A stretch of 64,000 nt of DNA from Rhizopus arrhizus. Lineage: Eukaryota; Mucoromycota; Mucoromycetes; Mucorales; Rhizopodaceae. Made by a program: the position numbers and the translations under genes. Shown one piece after another: positions 1 to 11,911 of this stretch. Within the stretch, counting starts at the first letter, position 1. Every line of letters starts with the position of its first letter. Location: NCBI GenBank assembly GCA_024220505.1, contig JAKZZE010000020.1, forward strand, positions 186,001-250,000, in the 5' to 3' direction. The notes under the pieces are model-generated. The model had not been told where the DNA came from, did no database searches, and saw only the letters and a program-made list of their open reading frames with translations.

Positions 1-189
1 GTAAGTTATATACGACTGGATAATATATAGGTAAGTATTTTAATTTGAAGAATTGACCAAAAGAAAAGAGAAAAGATTAAAGCAGTAGTTGTTTGGCTGG
101 TTAAATAATAGAATAGAACCGTCAGGTGGTTTGGTTATTGATATCGTCACAAATTTAGTTTCACACATTTCAGTGGTTATTTTATATCT

Positions 190-1290
190 CAATAATAGAT
201 CCTTAAATTGGATTACCCTTCAAACATTTCTCGAATACGTTTACTGAATGCTGAGTAAATGCCCTAAGATGCTCTGAAGGAACAGTATTACATGCCTCGG
301 CTATTCTTGTAGCTAAATCCTCCTTGTCTTGAAATTGACTACGCTTGACCTTATTTTAACTATAGACCAAAATTGCTCAATAGGATTAATCTCGGGTGAG
401 TAAGGAGGAAGATAAATGTATTTATATCCTCTCTCTGTTATCATGTTATCAATTACATCGGCAGTATGAATGGGTGCATTATCCATTACTATGTAGTATC
501 CTTTCATTTCCGGAATGGAATCCATTTCGTCCATATTTTTTTGAATAAACTTCATATAATGGCCAGTGACAGTACCTTTGGAGGTAGGCTTTTTTTGGTT
601 TGGATGGCGCTTTTCTTTTGCGATTGCTAATATCGATCTTTAACTTTTTAAACGAGTGCTCTTGGAAATTCCGAAGTTCCATTGATACGACATATTTTGC
701 TGAAACTGCACCTGAAATTGTATGTGATTCCTGCTCTGTTACTAGGCGTGGTCACAATAGCTGGTGTACCCTTAGCAGACCATCCTCCTGGAGGTCTCAT
801 ATTGATATCAAAACCTGATTAGGTCTACAAAAATGCAGTTTTCAAGGTAATCCATATCTGTTTTGCTCCTTTCTTCAACCTACGCTATGCGTTTTGCAAT
901 TTTGGTTGAATCGTTTTGAGGAGCCGGATGACGGGTGATTTTTTTAAATGAAAGGCTGCATTCAGTTTTTAAGAAATTTCTGACACTTGTTTCCTTAAGT
1001 GTAAACCCCGCAAATTTTTCAGTAAGTGAAGCAACTGCGTCTACGACTCAGGCTTGAGGGTTATCATAATAAAGGTTAACTAAATGAATTTTGTGCCTCT
1101 CTTCAAGTTGTCCTGTTGATTTATTAACTTTATTGGTTTGCTTTTCGAAGATATTCCAGTCTTTGTCCTCTTTGAGTTTCTTAGCCCACTTCTGTGCTGT
1201 CCTTTCTGCAATACCGCCAGCTAATCTACTAGATTCATATACATCTTGTATGTGGATGGTATACCTGTTAGTATGTGCTGAAAGCGACGG
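190..1290 (-). pseudogene. Tc1/mariner-like DDE transposase relic, family A
   Basis: Read right to left, broken frames reproduce a Tc1/mariner-type transposase. The best piece (555 to 313) has VMDNAPIHT, with the second catalytic Asp, and YLPPYSPEINPIEQFW, with the terminal acidic residue. A C-terminal tail ending in HSVNVFEK follows at about 300-200. Upstream, frame-shifted pieces at 560-1240 correspond position by position to the N-terminal part of the copy at 21.6-22.7 kb, for example a block reading SKTDMDYLENCIF. At least four frame changes and several stops make it non-functional. The family would cut and paste its own DNA using terminal inverted repeats; I did not find convincing ends. 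The related copy at 21.6 kb lies in the opposite orientation. Confidence 0.8.
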
Positions 1291-2353
1291 CCATCAAGCA
1301 ACGATTGTGTTATGTTCTTCGTTTATACACTTAACACAAAACGTGGTAAAAGCTATGCGTCAGCATGCATAACTATGTGCACAGAGTTATTCTTGAAGAA
1401 ATACTCGTTTGTGACATTATTCGTAGTGAGGCAGCAGGATCCTAACAAAAATCTATAAACAAGTATTGGCTATCAATTGGCGGGAAAATCAGCTCGTTTA
1501 GGAATTTGTATAGAGTAGATTATATATTTCATGAAAATAAATAAATTGTTTAATATTTGCTTTGACTTTGTTCTGTTTAATATGCATAAGCAAAAGGATT
1601 ATCTTCAACATTTTTTTAAAAAAATATTTTAACAAAGCACTCTGACCTCATGTTGAACAGAAGCCTTTCTTTTTGACGAAACTTCTTTTTCTCAAGCCTG
1701 ACTTGGTAAATAAACAATATTTTATAGATTCAAAACGATGCACCTTGGCTGTTCATATATGCCAAACATAGTAGAATTGAATCATGAATATTTCTTAAAC
1801 ACAGAATATTGTCAAACTAACACCATTGTGCTTTACTTTTGAAATCGAATGGCAATGTTGGCGAAATGAAGACAAAGATGAGGTTATAGGGTTTCCAGCT
1901 GCACTTTATCAGATACTAATAATAAAATAAAACTTTTTGGTCTTATTGTTCCGTTATATCTTTCCAAGTCCCATTTATTTTTTGAAGACTTGGTGGCCAG
2001 GGTGGGATCATTGTTAGAACCGTCTTTTGTACCCATGGGCAGGCAGCCACCACATCCTCTATCTTCGTTTCGCCAACATTGTCATTATATTTGTCCACAA
2101 AAATAGTTTTTAAAAATCATATTTTCCAAAAAAGTCAGTTTACCCATACTGGGCAACTCTGATGCTACTTGTGTCAATAGGTTATCTAATTTTTTGATTG
2201 GCTATTTATTTTTATTTTTTTTCTGAGTGATTATACCATTGCAGTAAAAAAAAAAGGCTGCCTTTAAAAACCCGTCCTTTGAAAACCATTTATTGGCTGC
2301 TCTTTTTTTAAAATAGAAAAACTCTAAAAAAAGAAATTGGTTGAAGTGGCAAT
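1291..2353. other. AT-rich stretch without a recognisable gene
   Basis: I see no conserved reading frame. The stretch holds short A/T homopolymers and presumably the 3' flank of the kelch gene. Confidence 0.4.
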
Positions 2354-4358
2354 TTAGTTTTGTTCAATTTCAACAACTTCAGGACAGGTTTCAAAGGACA
2401 ATAGGATAAATTCTTGTCTATCAAATTTATCTTCATCTTGATCTTCATCTTCTACATGTATACTGTCCTCTACTTTTGTATCTTTGTCATCTGGTTTATA
2501 TAGAATTCTTTGTGAATGACTCCACTCTGACTTTTCCTTCCAAGGCGAAGGTAGAAGAGTCGCTGGCGATGATGAGTCATTGGCAACAAGTGTGGTTGAT
2601 GTTCCAATTGTGTCTGATCTTGTAGGCTTACTAGAGTCATTTATTGGATTGGTGTTGTATTTAGATGTGGAGGTGGTCTGAAAAGATGTAGTTGACGTTG
2701 TTCTTGAGTGTCGCTTATTTCGTTGATGCAAATTTAATAAATAAAATGCCACTAGTACCAAAATGAACACAACAACACCACCTGTAACAGCACCAGCAAT
2801 GATGGCAATCGAAGGTGAGCTACCTGCGTCATCCTTTGGTTTCTTCTCACTGATTTCATCTATTAGAGAAGCAGGTGTATAGACTGAGGTCCAGCTCCAT
2901 GTGTTAATATCCAGCACTTCAATATCTGACATAACTGTTAATGTATTTGAGACAGCAGTAAAACCAAAAGCAACAACCATATTAGTACCAATCAATGTAG
3001 CTTTTTATACAAGTTGTTAATTATTTTATCTCTTTTTATTACTTTAATCAGTTTTATTTGTTTTACCTGTATGCTAAAGACAATAAGTATTCAAAAAGTA
3101 AAAACAAACAGATAAAACTTACATCAGCTCTTCCCTGCACTGCCGCATTTGTATTCTTTACTGTCCATTTCCAAGTGTGTGTATCCAAAACAGCGACGTC
3201 ATTATACACATGATATCCATCATATCCACCATAACTAGTAACACATTTTTATATTCTGTGAATAAATAGGACAATAGAAAAAAAGTGGGTAGAAAAGAAG
3301 GTTCTTTTTTATGTATTTGGCTTACATTAAAATGGAATAACCATCGGGCATAAGTACTTGACTATGACTACTTCGATTAGCAGGTATACCATCTCGATCT
3401 AGTTCTGCAGACACTTGAGTCCAATTAAATATACGTGTATCAAAGATCCAGATATCTGCCAGTGAAATTGCATCCCCCGTTTGACCGTCAAATCCACCCA
3501 AGATAACAATTTTATAACCATCCACTAATGTTTGTGTATGACCATATCGAGACGGAGGATTGATAGTGAGTGGAAGGAAAGAAGAGTTTTCAGAATGAAC
3601 AGAATCAAACCGATAGATATTTGCAGGTATATTCGTGATTCGACTTGGTACTCTTGCCGTTCGTTTTCCACCCCAAATCTATTTTATGAGATATGAGTTT
3701 TGTTTTATATTAGAAATCCTATGGGCTTACAAAGGTAAGACCATTTTCTGTTGCCGTACATCCGGCACCTTGCCGATTTAAACGATTACCTTTCGGTAAT
3801 GTAAATGAATTCCATCTTCCCAAATCGATGTCATAACTGTACGCCTTTGGTTCTTCATCTAAGACCATCTGATTGGGCATCACACCTCCCATAATAATCA
3901 TATTTCCGCCATTCAATCCTCCCATAAATGCAATATGAGCATGCACAGAAGGTCCACCGAGGGAAGCTTGCGGGCCTGATACTGGGCTCCAAGGTGGATT
4001 GGTTAGTGAAAAGGATGAATGAAGAGGTAGAATAGCTAGATCAGACAAATAATGTGTGCCATTATCGCTTACATTGATCGCTCCATCTCCTCCGTAAAAA
4101 TAGATACTAAAAAAAAAGTTGATCTTGCTTCATTAACAAATTATTATCAAGGGCAATTACAAAAGACTACCTGTCATTCAGTAGAATAGCAGAATGACCA
4201 AATCTTCCTATCGCAGCGTAACACTCTACATATTTAAAAAATATAATAAAAGCAATACAAATCATTACAAAAAAAAAAAGTAAGAAAAGTAAAAAAAGAG
4301 AAAAGATAGGAGAAAGCTGAACGTAAAAAATCTCTTTAAAGCCGTTCACGTAAAGCAT
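2354..4358 (-). CDS. Kelch-repeat type I membrane protein (six exons, one of 7 nt)
   Basis: Spliced from 4358-4171, 4106-3731, 3678-3326, 3234-3123, 3073-3067 and 3000-2354, giving 1683 nt (560 aa). A long hydrophobic N-terminus precedes CYAAIGRFGHSA; a shorter signal peptide could start at the internal Met of MICIAF. Kelch blades follow, with glycine pairs such as YFYGGDG, WGGK, LGGFDG and YGGYDG. A single membrane span (IAIIAGAVTGGVVVFILVL) is followed by a Ser/Thr-rich, acidic cytoplasmic tail of about 130 aa. Kelch propellers mediate protein-protein contacts, and many fungal members are surface or secretory-pathway proteins, but no specific role can be assigned. The two flanking introns only restore frame if the 7-nt exon at 3067-3073 is used. 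The ATG lies 23 bp after the Cdc26 stop on the same strand. Confidence 0.88.
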
Positions 4359-4381
4359 TAGTTTTTATTAAAACTCTCCCA

Positions 4382-4570
4382 CTATGGGGACTCTTCTAAA
4401 CCCAATCGACTTTTTATTTCGTGTTCTTTAATAAGTGGTGCTCCATGAAATATATCATCCTTTTCTTGTTCCACAATTTTATCTATTTCTTGCTTTGGAG
4501 CCAGCAGCTTTTTGAATGACTCAACATCAGTAGCTGTCAGCGTTACTGCAGTTGGAGGTTTTCGAAGCAT
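4382..4570 (-). CDS. CDC26: Anaphase-promoting complex subunit Cdc26/Hcn1
   Basis: This is a 62-residue single-exon protein. It opens with MLRKPPTAVTLTATDVESF, which matches the strongly conserved N-terminal peptide of Cdc26 (human) and Hcn1 (fission yeast), typically MLRR-P-T-I. That peptide is known to thread into the TPR superhelix of APC6/Cut9 and stabilise it in the ubiquitin ligase that drives mitotic exit. The rest is charged and helical, ending in a short IKSRLGL segment like the RxIGI motif near the end of relatives. At 62 aa it is at the short end for the family (about 80 aa). It sits head to tail with the kelch gene and diverges from the WDR70-type gene, 131 bp away. Confidence 0.85.
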   Translation of the reverse strand: MLRKPPTAVTLTATDVESFKKLLAPKQEIDKIVEQEKDDIFHGAPLIKEHEIKSRLGLEESP

Positions 4571-4701
4571 AAAAGAGAAAAAGATGAAAATTTAAAAAAG
4601 TACTATCCATTTTAAGTTTTCGGAATTACAAAAAAAAATAAAAAAATAAAAAAAAAAGCAAATGAAATTACTACGTGCCAATTCGTCATTGACAAAAAAA
4701 A

Positions 4702-6658
4702 ATGTCTAGTGGAAAGAAAAGTGGATCTGATTCAGCAGATTGGGATGCTCTTCGAGAATTTCTACCAACTAGCTTTGGTAAAAAAGAAGAAAGACAAGAT
4801 TTTACAAAAGAATTTGAAAAGACAAAAAGAGAGGTATAATAAAAAAAAAAAGAGGGAAAAATATTAATTTTCTTATAAAGACAGCAGCAATTAAACCCAA
4901 GAGCAACACTGAAGACAGAAAAAATGTTACAAAAGAACAAAATCAAGAAGATTTTGCAGATTCAGAGGATGGTGAAGAAAGTGAGGTTGAAGTAGGATAC
5001 AGTTTCTCCGAATCGCCACCAGTTTCACACGAGATCAAGCTCAACGATCACTTTCGTGCTGTGTCTGCATTAACGCTTGACCCAGCAGGTACCCGATTGA
5101 TCTCTGGAGGATATGATTATGACATCAAATTTTGGGATTTTGCTGGTATGGACCGCTCCTTCAAGCCATTTCGAACTGTTCAACCTTGTGAAGAACACCA
5201 GATTCACGAGCTTCAGTATTCTAACTCGGGAGACTCATTTTTGGTCGTAGCTGGAAATAATCGACCCAAGATTTTTAACCGTGATGGATTCGAAAAGAGC
5301 GAATATGCAAAAGGAGATCCTTACATTCGTGACTTACGACACACGGATGGCCACGTAGGTGCACTTACAAGTGGTACATGGCATCCGAATGATCGCCAGT
5401 CCTTTTCTACGTCCTCTCAAGATGGTACTATTCGTGAATGGGATGTTGAGAAGGTAAGAAAACAGAAAACAACAATTGTATACAAGTCTCGTGAAAGAGG
5501 AGGACGGTCTCCATGTACAGCACTTGCTTATAGCCCAGATGCCAAATTGATAGCTGGCGCCTATCAGGATGGAACACTTCAGTTTTGGAATACAAATAAT
5601 TTGCTAAGACCAGCTATATCCATAGCAGATGCCCATCAAAAAGGCACAGAGACGTCTAGCATATTATTCTCAAAAGATAACCGTACTGTTGTTACACGCG
5701 GCGGTGATGATACGGTAAAATGTATGCGTTTTGTTTTTAATAAGAAAAAAAAAATTCTAATATGCGTTAATTCGAACTTAGTATGGGATATTCGTAATGC
5801 GAAAAAGCCAGTAAAGGTTGCATACAATCTAGATATAGTCAATCCAGAGGTCAATGTTATTTTCAGCCCCGATGAAAGGTTAATATTAACAGGTACAGCG
5901 TGCCCTAAGGGCAAGGGATTTGGAAAACTGGTAATGTTGGACAGAGATACTCTTGAAGTAAACCAGAGCATAGGTAATGAATCTTGTTGATTTAATTAGA
6001 ACTAGTATCTAACTTTACCACAGATGTTACTCAATCCAGTGTCATCAAAGTGCTGTGGCATCCTCGAATCAATCAGATCATTACTGGAAGTGCTGATGGC
6101 ATTGTCAGTGTTTACTATAGTCCTACACATTCTCAACGCGGTGCCAAATTATGCGTTGTCAAGGCAGCCAAGAAGCGTGCTATTGATGATTATGAATTGG
6201 ATCGCCCCATCATCACACCTCATGCTCTTCCCATGTTTAAGGAAGATGAAGCAAGAACGAGTAGCAGAAAGAGAAACAAGTTGCGTAACGATCCTAAAGC
6301 ATCACATAGACCCGATTTGCCTGTGAATGGTCCAGGTAAAGGCGGTCGCGTCAATATGAATCAACAACAAGCAGTCATCAAATCATTTGCAAAGGACACG
6401 ACAAGAGGTAAATATGAAATCACATAAGCAAGATGTTGATCTAATGAAAATAAACTAGATGAGGATCCTAGAGAGGCACTTCTCAAGTATGCTGATGTAG
6501 CTGAAACAGATCCTGTTTGGGTGTCCAATGGTAAGGTTTATGGACCAAAATTACTTTTACTCGTACTCAACACTTTCTCTTTAGTTTATAAAAAGACACA
6601 ACCCAAACCTGTCTTTGCAGAAGAAGAAGAAGAGGAGGACGAAGAAAGCAAAGATTAA
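4702..6658 (+). CDS. WDR70: WD40-repeat protein of the WDR70 family
   Basis: Exons 4702-4833, 4881-5721, 5782-5973, 6024-6407, 6459-6530 and 6585-6658 join in frame to 1695 nt (564 aa). An acidic N-terminus is followed by WD40 blades. WDR70-type landmarks include GGYDYDIKFWDFAGMD, CEEHQIHELQYSN, RGGDDTVKLWDIR (restored only across the 5722-5781 intron), YYSPTHSQRGAKLCVVK and the tail block NGPGKGGRV. The C-terminus ends in a Glu/Asp run. Members are nuclear; human and fission yeast proteins have been linked to histone H2B monoubiquitination and DNA end resection with the DDB1-Cul4 ligase. Length and block order match the family. Neighbouring Cdc26 is transcribed divergently. Confidence 0.92.
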
Positions 6659-7102
6659 ACAAATAAAAGTTTCATGCGTATATGTATTTAGGCATTTTTG
6701 TTGAGGATAACTATAGTTTGCTTTCCAAATTCATTGGTGCTTTAATCTTGTTTCAATTGCGGGAATTTATCTAAGATCGCCCCCTTATTCCATTAGATCA
6801 AGACATTTAGAACTGGGCACGATATATTTCAATAGTAACACGCCCAAGACATTCCCATCACTAAATAGGTTTAAAAAAAATACCACTGCTAGCACCTCTT
6901 CCTTTAGAATGAATTTCTCTGCTACATTAAAGAGGATTTAATATTTGTAGTTTGTTAGAATAAAAGAAAAAGAAAGGTAAGGTGAAGAATTAAAACTCAT
7001 TCATGACGTTCATTTTAGATGAGCCAATGAGATATGAAAAACTCATTTCAAGTTACATTTCCCTTTTTACTACTTCTTTTTCTTTTTACAAAAAAAAAAA
7101 CT
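6659..7102. other. Intergenic region between WDR70-type gene and SEC26
   Basis: About 440 bp with A-rich runs and a pyrimidine-rich tract just before the SEC26 start. A second in-frame ATG at 7034 would add 23 mostly hydrophobic residues; homology starts at 7103. Confidence 0.4.
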
Positions 7103-10100
7103 ATGGCTACTGAGCTTTGTTATACTCTTGTCTGTCCAGACGACGCGACAGAGGCACCTTCCTTACAAGAGTTCCAACGAGCTTTCGAAAAAGGCTCTGA
7201 TGAAACACGCATTGAAACAATGAAAAAACTACTTGTAATCATGTTGAACGGTGATCCTATGGAAAAGCTTTTGATGCACGTTATTCAATTCGTTTTACCT
7301 TCAAGAAATAAGCAGTTGAAAAAGCTTTTGCAATTCTATTGGGAAATTTGCCCAAAAACCAAACCAGATGGAAAGCTTAAGGACGAGTTTATTTTAGTTT
7401 GGTATATACAAAGCAGCTTGCAAATTTCAGAAAGAGGCTCATCTTTTTACTTAGTAACGCTTTGATGAACGACCTTCAACACCCTAACGAGTACATTCGA
7501 GGTTCAACATTAAGATTTTTATGTAAAATAAAAGAAGCAGAGTTGTTGGAACCTCTTGTTCCTTCTGTCAGAGCTTGCTTGGTATATTAAATGGAACAAC
7601 CTTGAAAGAGCACTCTATTAACTATAAGATAGGAACATCGCCACTCTTACGTTAGAAAAAATGCAGTATTTGCTATCGGATCCATTTACAAATCTTTTGA
7701 TTTATTGTTCCCTGATGCACCAGAAGTGGTTGAATCATTTTTACTTTCTGTATATAGATAAATACCTGCGCAAAAAAAGCATTTTATTGACAGTTTGTAT
7801 AGGAAGCAGATATGACTTGCAGACGTAATGCTTTTGTCGTTCTTTGCAATATTGATCAAGAATTGGCTGTTCAATACTTGTTACAAGTGATCGACTCTGT
7901 ACCCACGTTTGATGAATTATTACAATTGGCAGTAATCGAACTCATCCGCACAAACTCAAAGACAAGCGCCGCTAATAAGGTAACAAGAAAAAAAGGCAAT
8001 AACAATTTATTTAAGCCGTTTTTTAGACTGATTATATTCGTTGTTTGTCTGAACTTTTGACTGCCGCCTCACATTCTGTAAAATATGAAGCTGCTTCTAT
8101 TCTTTTATACTTGACATCAAGTTTTGCTGCTGTTAAAGGTAAAATATAAATTCTTGAATTAAGTTTTATTTTAACTTTTAATTGACAGCTGCCGCTTCTT
8201 GTTATATTGAACTTATTGTTAAGGAATCCGATAATAATGTTAAGCTTATTGTTCTCGATAGACTTGAAGATATTAGAAGTAAGCATGAAGGTGTATTAGA
8301 AGATTTAGTTTTGGATATTTTGCAAGTGTTGTCAAGGTAAATTTCAAAAGAAGAATTTAAAAGTTAAATTGACTTCATGTCCTTATTACTTTAGCCCTGA
8401 TATTGACGTTCGCCGAAAAGCTTTACACGTCGTTTTGGAAATGGTTAGTTCTAGAAATGTGCAAGATGTCGTCCTTTTCCTTAAAAAGGAACTGGTGAAA
8501 GCTCAAGATGATTCTTATGAAAAGGTAAAGAAAATAAAGTATTATATCACAGCAAACAAACTTTATGCGTAGAGCAATGAGTATCGCCAACTTTTGATCC
8601 AATCCATTCATACTTGTGCTATCAAGTTTTCAGAAGTTGCAGCTAATGTAGTACATGTTCTTATGGAATTCTTGGGCGATTCTAGCAATCCTGCAGCTGT
8701 TGATGTTATTTCTTTTGTTAGAGAAGTAGTAGAAAAGTTCCCAGCCTTAAGAGAATCTATTTTGGAAAAGCTTTTGGATACATTTAGTGACATGAAATCC
8801 GGCAAAGTCTTCCGTGGTGCACTTTGGATTATTGGTGAATACTGTGAAAGTTTGAAAGAAATTGATGATGCTTGGGACCAAATTCGCAGAGGTTTAGGTG
8901 AAGTCCCCTTGTTGGCCTCCGAACAAAAGCTATTGGATGCTGCTGAGGCTGATAGTGAAGACGGAAATAAAGAAAGTTCAGAGAAGCCAATGATTCCCTC
9001 TGGCGGTGCTGCTCCTCGCAGAATCCTTGCTGATGGTACTTATGCAACTGAAAGCGCTTACACTGAATCATCAAGCGCAGCTGAAGCTAGATTGGAAGCC
9101 GTCAAAGCAGCCAAGAAACCTCCACTTCGATCCCTTATCCTTGCAGGCGATTACTTCCTTGGCACTGTACTTTCTACTGCTCTTACTAAACTGGTTCTCC
9201 GATACAACAGCCTTGTTGGTGACGCTTCTCTTGCCAATGCTCGCAAAGCAGAGGCCATGTTGATTATGACTAGTATCTTGCGCGTAGGTCAATCCAAATT
9301 TGTAGCCTTTGAAATTGATGAAGATTCCTATGATCGCATTATGCAAGATTTGCGTGTGGTTGGATCTGCAGGTGATGAAACAGTGGATAATGTTTACCTC
9401 AAAGAAACACGTGAAGTTTATTCCAAACAACTCCAGGCACAAAACAAACGATTGGCTGATGCAAAGGCCGAGAGTGAACTCAGTAGCCAAATCCAGGCTG
9501 ACGATGCCATTGTTTTCCGCCAATTTACAAAGAAGTCTGGTGGTAATGCAGATGAATACGATCAAGACTTGTCTCGGGCCACTGGCTCATTAGATGACAA
9601 GGACGATCTCATGTCAAAGTTGAACCATATAGTACAGTTGACTGGTTTCTCTGACAAGGTATATGCTGAAGCTGTTGTCAATGTCCATCAATATGATATT
9701 TTAATGGATGTCTTAATTGTAAACCAAACAAATGAAACACTACAAAATTTGACGGTTGAGTTTGCTACCTTGGGAGACCTTAAACTTGTTGATCGACCTG
9801 CCACTCATAATTTGGCACCTCACTCCTTCTTGACTGCCAAGGTTCCCATCAAGGTTTCTTCCACAGAAACTGGAGTGATATTTGGTAATATTGTCTATGA
9901 CTCTCACGGATCTACCGAGAACTGTGTTGTTTTGAACGATATTCATATTGATATTATGGACTATATCAACCCTGCTTATTGTACAGAAACTCAATTCAGA
10001 TCGATGTGGACTGAATTTGAATGGGAAAACAAGGTGAACGTTAATACAAATATTAGGTATGGATACATTCGCTATTTATTTTCTTTATTTAACATAGTAT

Positions 10101-10371
10101 TAGTGACTTACGAAACTATTTGCAACATATTATGAAATCAACAAATATGAACTGCTTAACGCCCAAGAAGCAGCTTGAGGGCGACTGTGGTTTCTTATCA
10201 GCTAATATGTATGCTAAAAGTATATTTGGTGAAGATGCATTAGCCAATTTGAGTATTGAAAAGAATGGTGATGGACCTATCACTGGACATATTCGTATTC
10301 GTTCCAAGACGCAAGGTATTGCATTAAGTCTTGGAGATAAAATTACATTAGCACAAAAGGTGGCTGCTTAA
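7103..10371 (+). CDS. SEC26: Coatomer subunit beta (beta-COP)
   Basis: Nine exons (7103-7401, 7455-7581, 7633-7749, 7803-7979, 8027-8138, 8189-8336, 8395-8524, 8573-10056, 10104-10371) total 2862 nt, 953 aa, the normal length for beta-COP. The N-terminal adaptin-like helical solenoid carries ERFVL-type blocks such as [20 protein letters not shown] and [11 protein letters not shown] charged linker lies near residues 480-640. The appendage part has [25 protein letters not shown]-like VIFGNIVYD and the terminal platform [20 protein letters not shown]. Beta-COP is a core subunit of the COPI coat that forms vesicles for Golgi-to-ER and intra-Golgi transport, and it binds Arf1 in the cytosol. Every splice junction falls inside a conserved block and restores frame, so the model is firm. 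Confidence 0.96.
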
Positions 10372-10423
10372 AGAATAAATATAATAAAGAGAGAAAGAAA
10401 GAATATGTACTTTTTTTTTTATT

Positions 10424-11696
10424 CTAAAATGTTAAGATAAGAGTCAAAGATTGACTATCTTCATTTTCTTCAGTTTGCACTAGAACATCTTGCTCTTCCT
10501 TCATGTCCTTGACCACATCGTCCTCCATGCTAACAATGATACCTTTTCTATCCGGTTCCTTAAATTTTCGAACGACTTTAGTGACAGGCTTTTTGATATC
10601 ACATCGTTCAAGAATCTTTTCTGCTAATTCCTTCACGGTCAGTTGTTCTAAATAAATAGCCCTGTATACATCATTAGATTCAAATTTGATTAATAAACTG
10701 AGCACTGATCATAACAATAATATAAAATTAGATTTATATGAAATTGAATAAGATAGGCTACTTTACTTGCAATACGCCTTCTTCTTTGAGGAGTATAGCC
10801 AGGATCATACCCTATGGCAAAAGCAGCGTGGCTGTAAAAGGAATGGTTCAGATCAGCAGAATCAGATTGGAAGGTGTTGCTAAAGTTTCTTCTCATTGAA
10901 TTGGGTGGAAATGCGGAAGGAGTAGTAGATGAAGGCAAAGGTAAGAGTACACTGTTATTAATAACATCTGCTGGTGGTGCATCTTGTTCTGGAGAAACAA
11001 TTTCTCTAAATACAGTAATGGGTGAAATTGGAGAATAAGCCAACCAAAGCGGATGGGGTTCACCATTTTTTCCACGAAGCTTTTCCAACTGACGTTCAAT
11101 ATGCTTTGCATCGTCCTTGTTTTTTCTTTCGGCTCCCTTTTATGTAATGAGTCTCATTGTGTTTGAGTATAAAAATAGCCCATACCTTGTCACGAAATAA
11201 CTTGATTCTACAATATGTTTTTTCAATCTGCATCGAAGGTTGCTGTTGACTTTCAATTTGAAGACGAAGAGGGATACCTTTTACACCTTTGATTCTAGAA
11301 AAGTCAGTTGATAGACAATTGAACTTGATATAAATCGTTGCTCCAATACTTCCATTCCAACGAAACGCTATACGATCAAAAGGTCTATTCTCAATCACTT
11401 GGACGCCACTCGATTTCGAAATATCTTTTTTCAATTCAATATAAGCTTATTCTTCTTTGTTCTATCTTTAAAGGCTCACTTTCTTACCTAATTCAACCGC
11501 TTTTGCAGCTTCAGTATCATTTTGATGAGTCAGCCAAAATTTCCAGTAATCAGTTGCTCCTACACGATGGCTTTCATCATGAAAAGTAATGATTATTGTA
11601 CTAATGATATCGCCATCATATCTGTTCGTGTCTTTCAGAACGAGATTATAATATTGCCCTATATAAAAAAATTTATTCATATGTTTTGTACTATAA

Positions 11697-11727
<31 letters not shown>

Positions 11728-11911
11728 TCGTTAAAACCTTTATTGAGATAAGTAATAGGTGGCTCGTCTACTTTTTGAGCTGCAGCAGTGGGCGCTTTAA
11801 AGATTTTAATATGTCATCTTCATAATAAAGCATATACTTTTCTTTACCTTCTAAACAAATATCATAACGAATAGCGCTAAACAAAGAGAATGTTGTCAAT
11901 AAAAAAGTCAT
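10424..11911 (-). CDS. Grainyhead/CP2-family transcription factor (N-terminus uncertain)
   Basis: Exons 11911-11848, 11794-11738, 11658-11488, 11424-11186, 11136-10767 and 10704-10424 sum to 1182 nt (393 aa). The CP2/Grainyhead DNA-binding domain is unmistakable: TYLNKGQYYNL, TFHDESHR, DYWKFWL, FRWNGSIGATIYIKFNCLS, TDFSRIKGVKGIPLRLQ and IKLFRDKGAERKNKDDAKH. The last exon encodes the ubiquitin-like dimerisation domain (LTVKELAEKILERCDIK, then GIIVSMEDDVV). Fungal members exist, for example CSP-2 of Neurospora, which affects cell-wall and conidial separation genes, so a role in cell-wall or differentiation control is plausible but inferred. The domain normally has about 40 more residues upstream than the ATG at 11911 allows, so another 5' exon is likely. 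The 11659-11737 intron holds a 27-nt homopolymer beside an unusual GTTTTA donor. Confidence 0.88.

Noticed and set aside
4230..4266. Intron within the hydrophobic N-terminus of the kelch protein
   Set aside because: GT and AG signals exist, but splicing would shift the frame before CYAAIGRF; the open frame is preferred.
4686..4946. Hydrophobic minus-strand ORF near the WDR70-type start
   Set aside because: It runs antisense to the first two WDR70 exons and a poly-A-rich intron, which produces Phe/Leu/Ser by composition.
7034..7102. In-frame upstream ATG extending SEC26 by a hydrophobic leader
   Set aside because: Beta-COP is cytosolic and family similarity starts at 7103; the stretch is a pyrimidine-rich leader that happens to be open.
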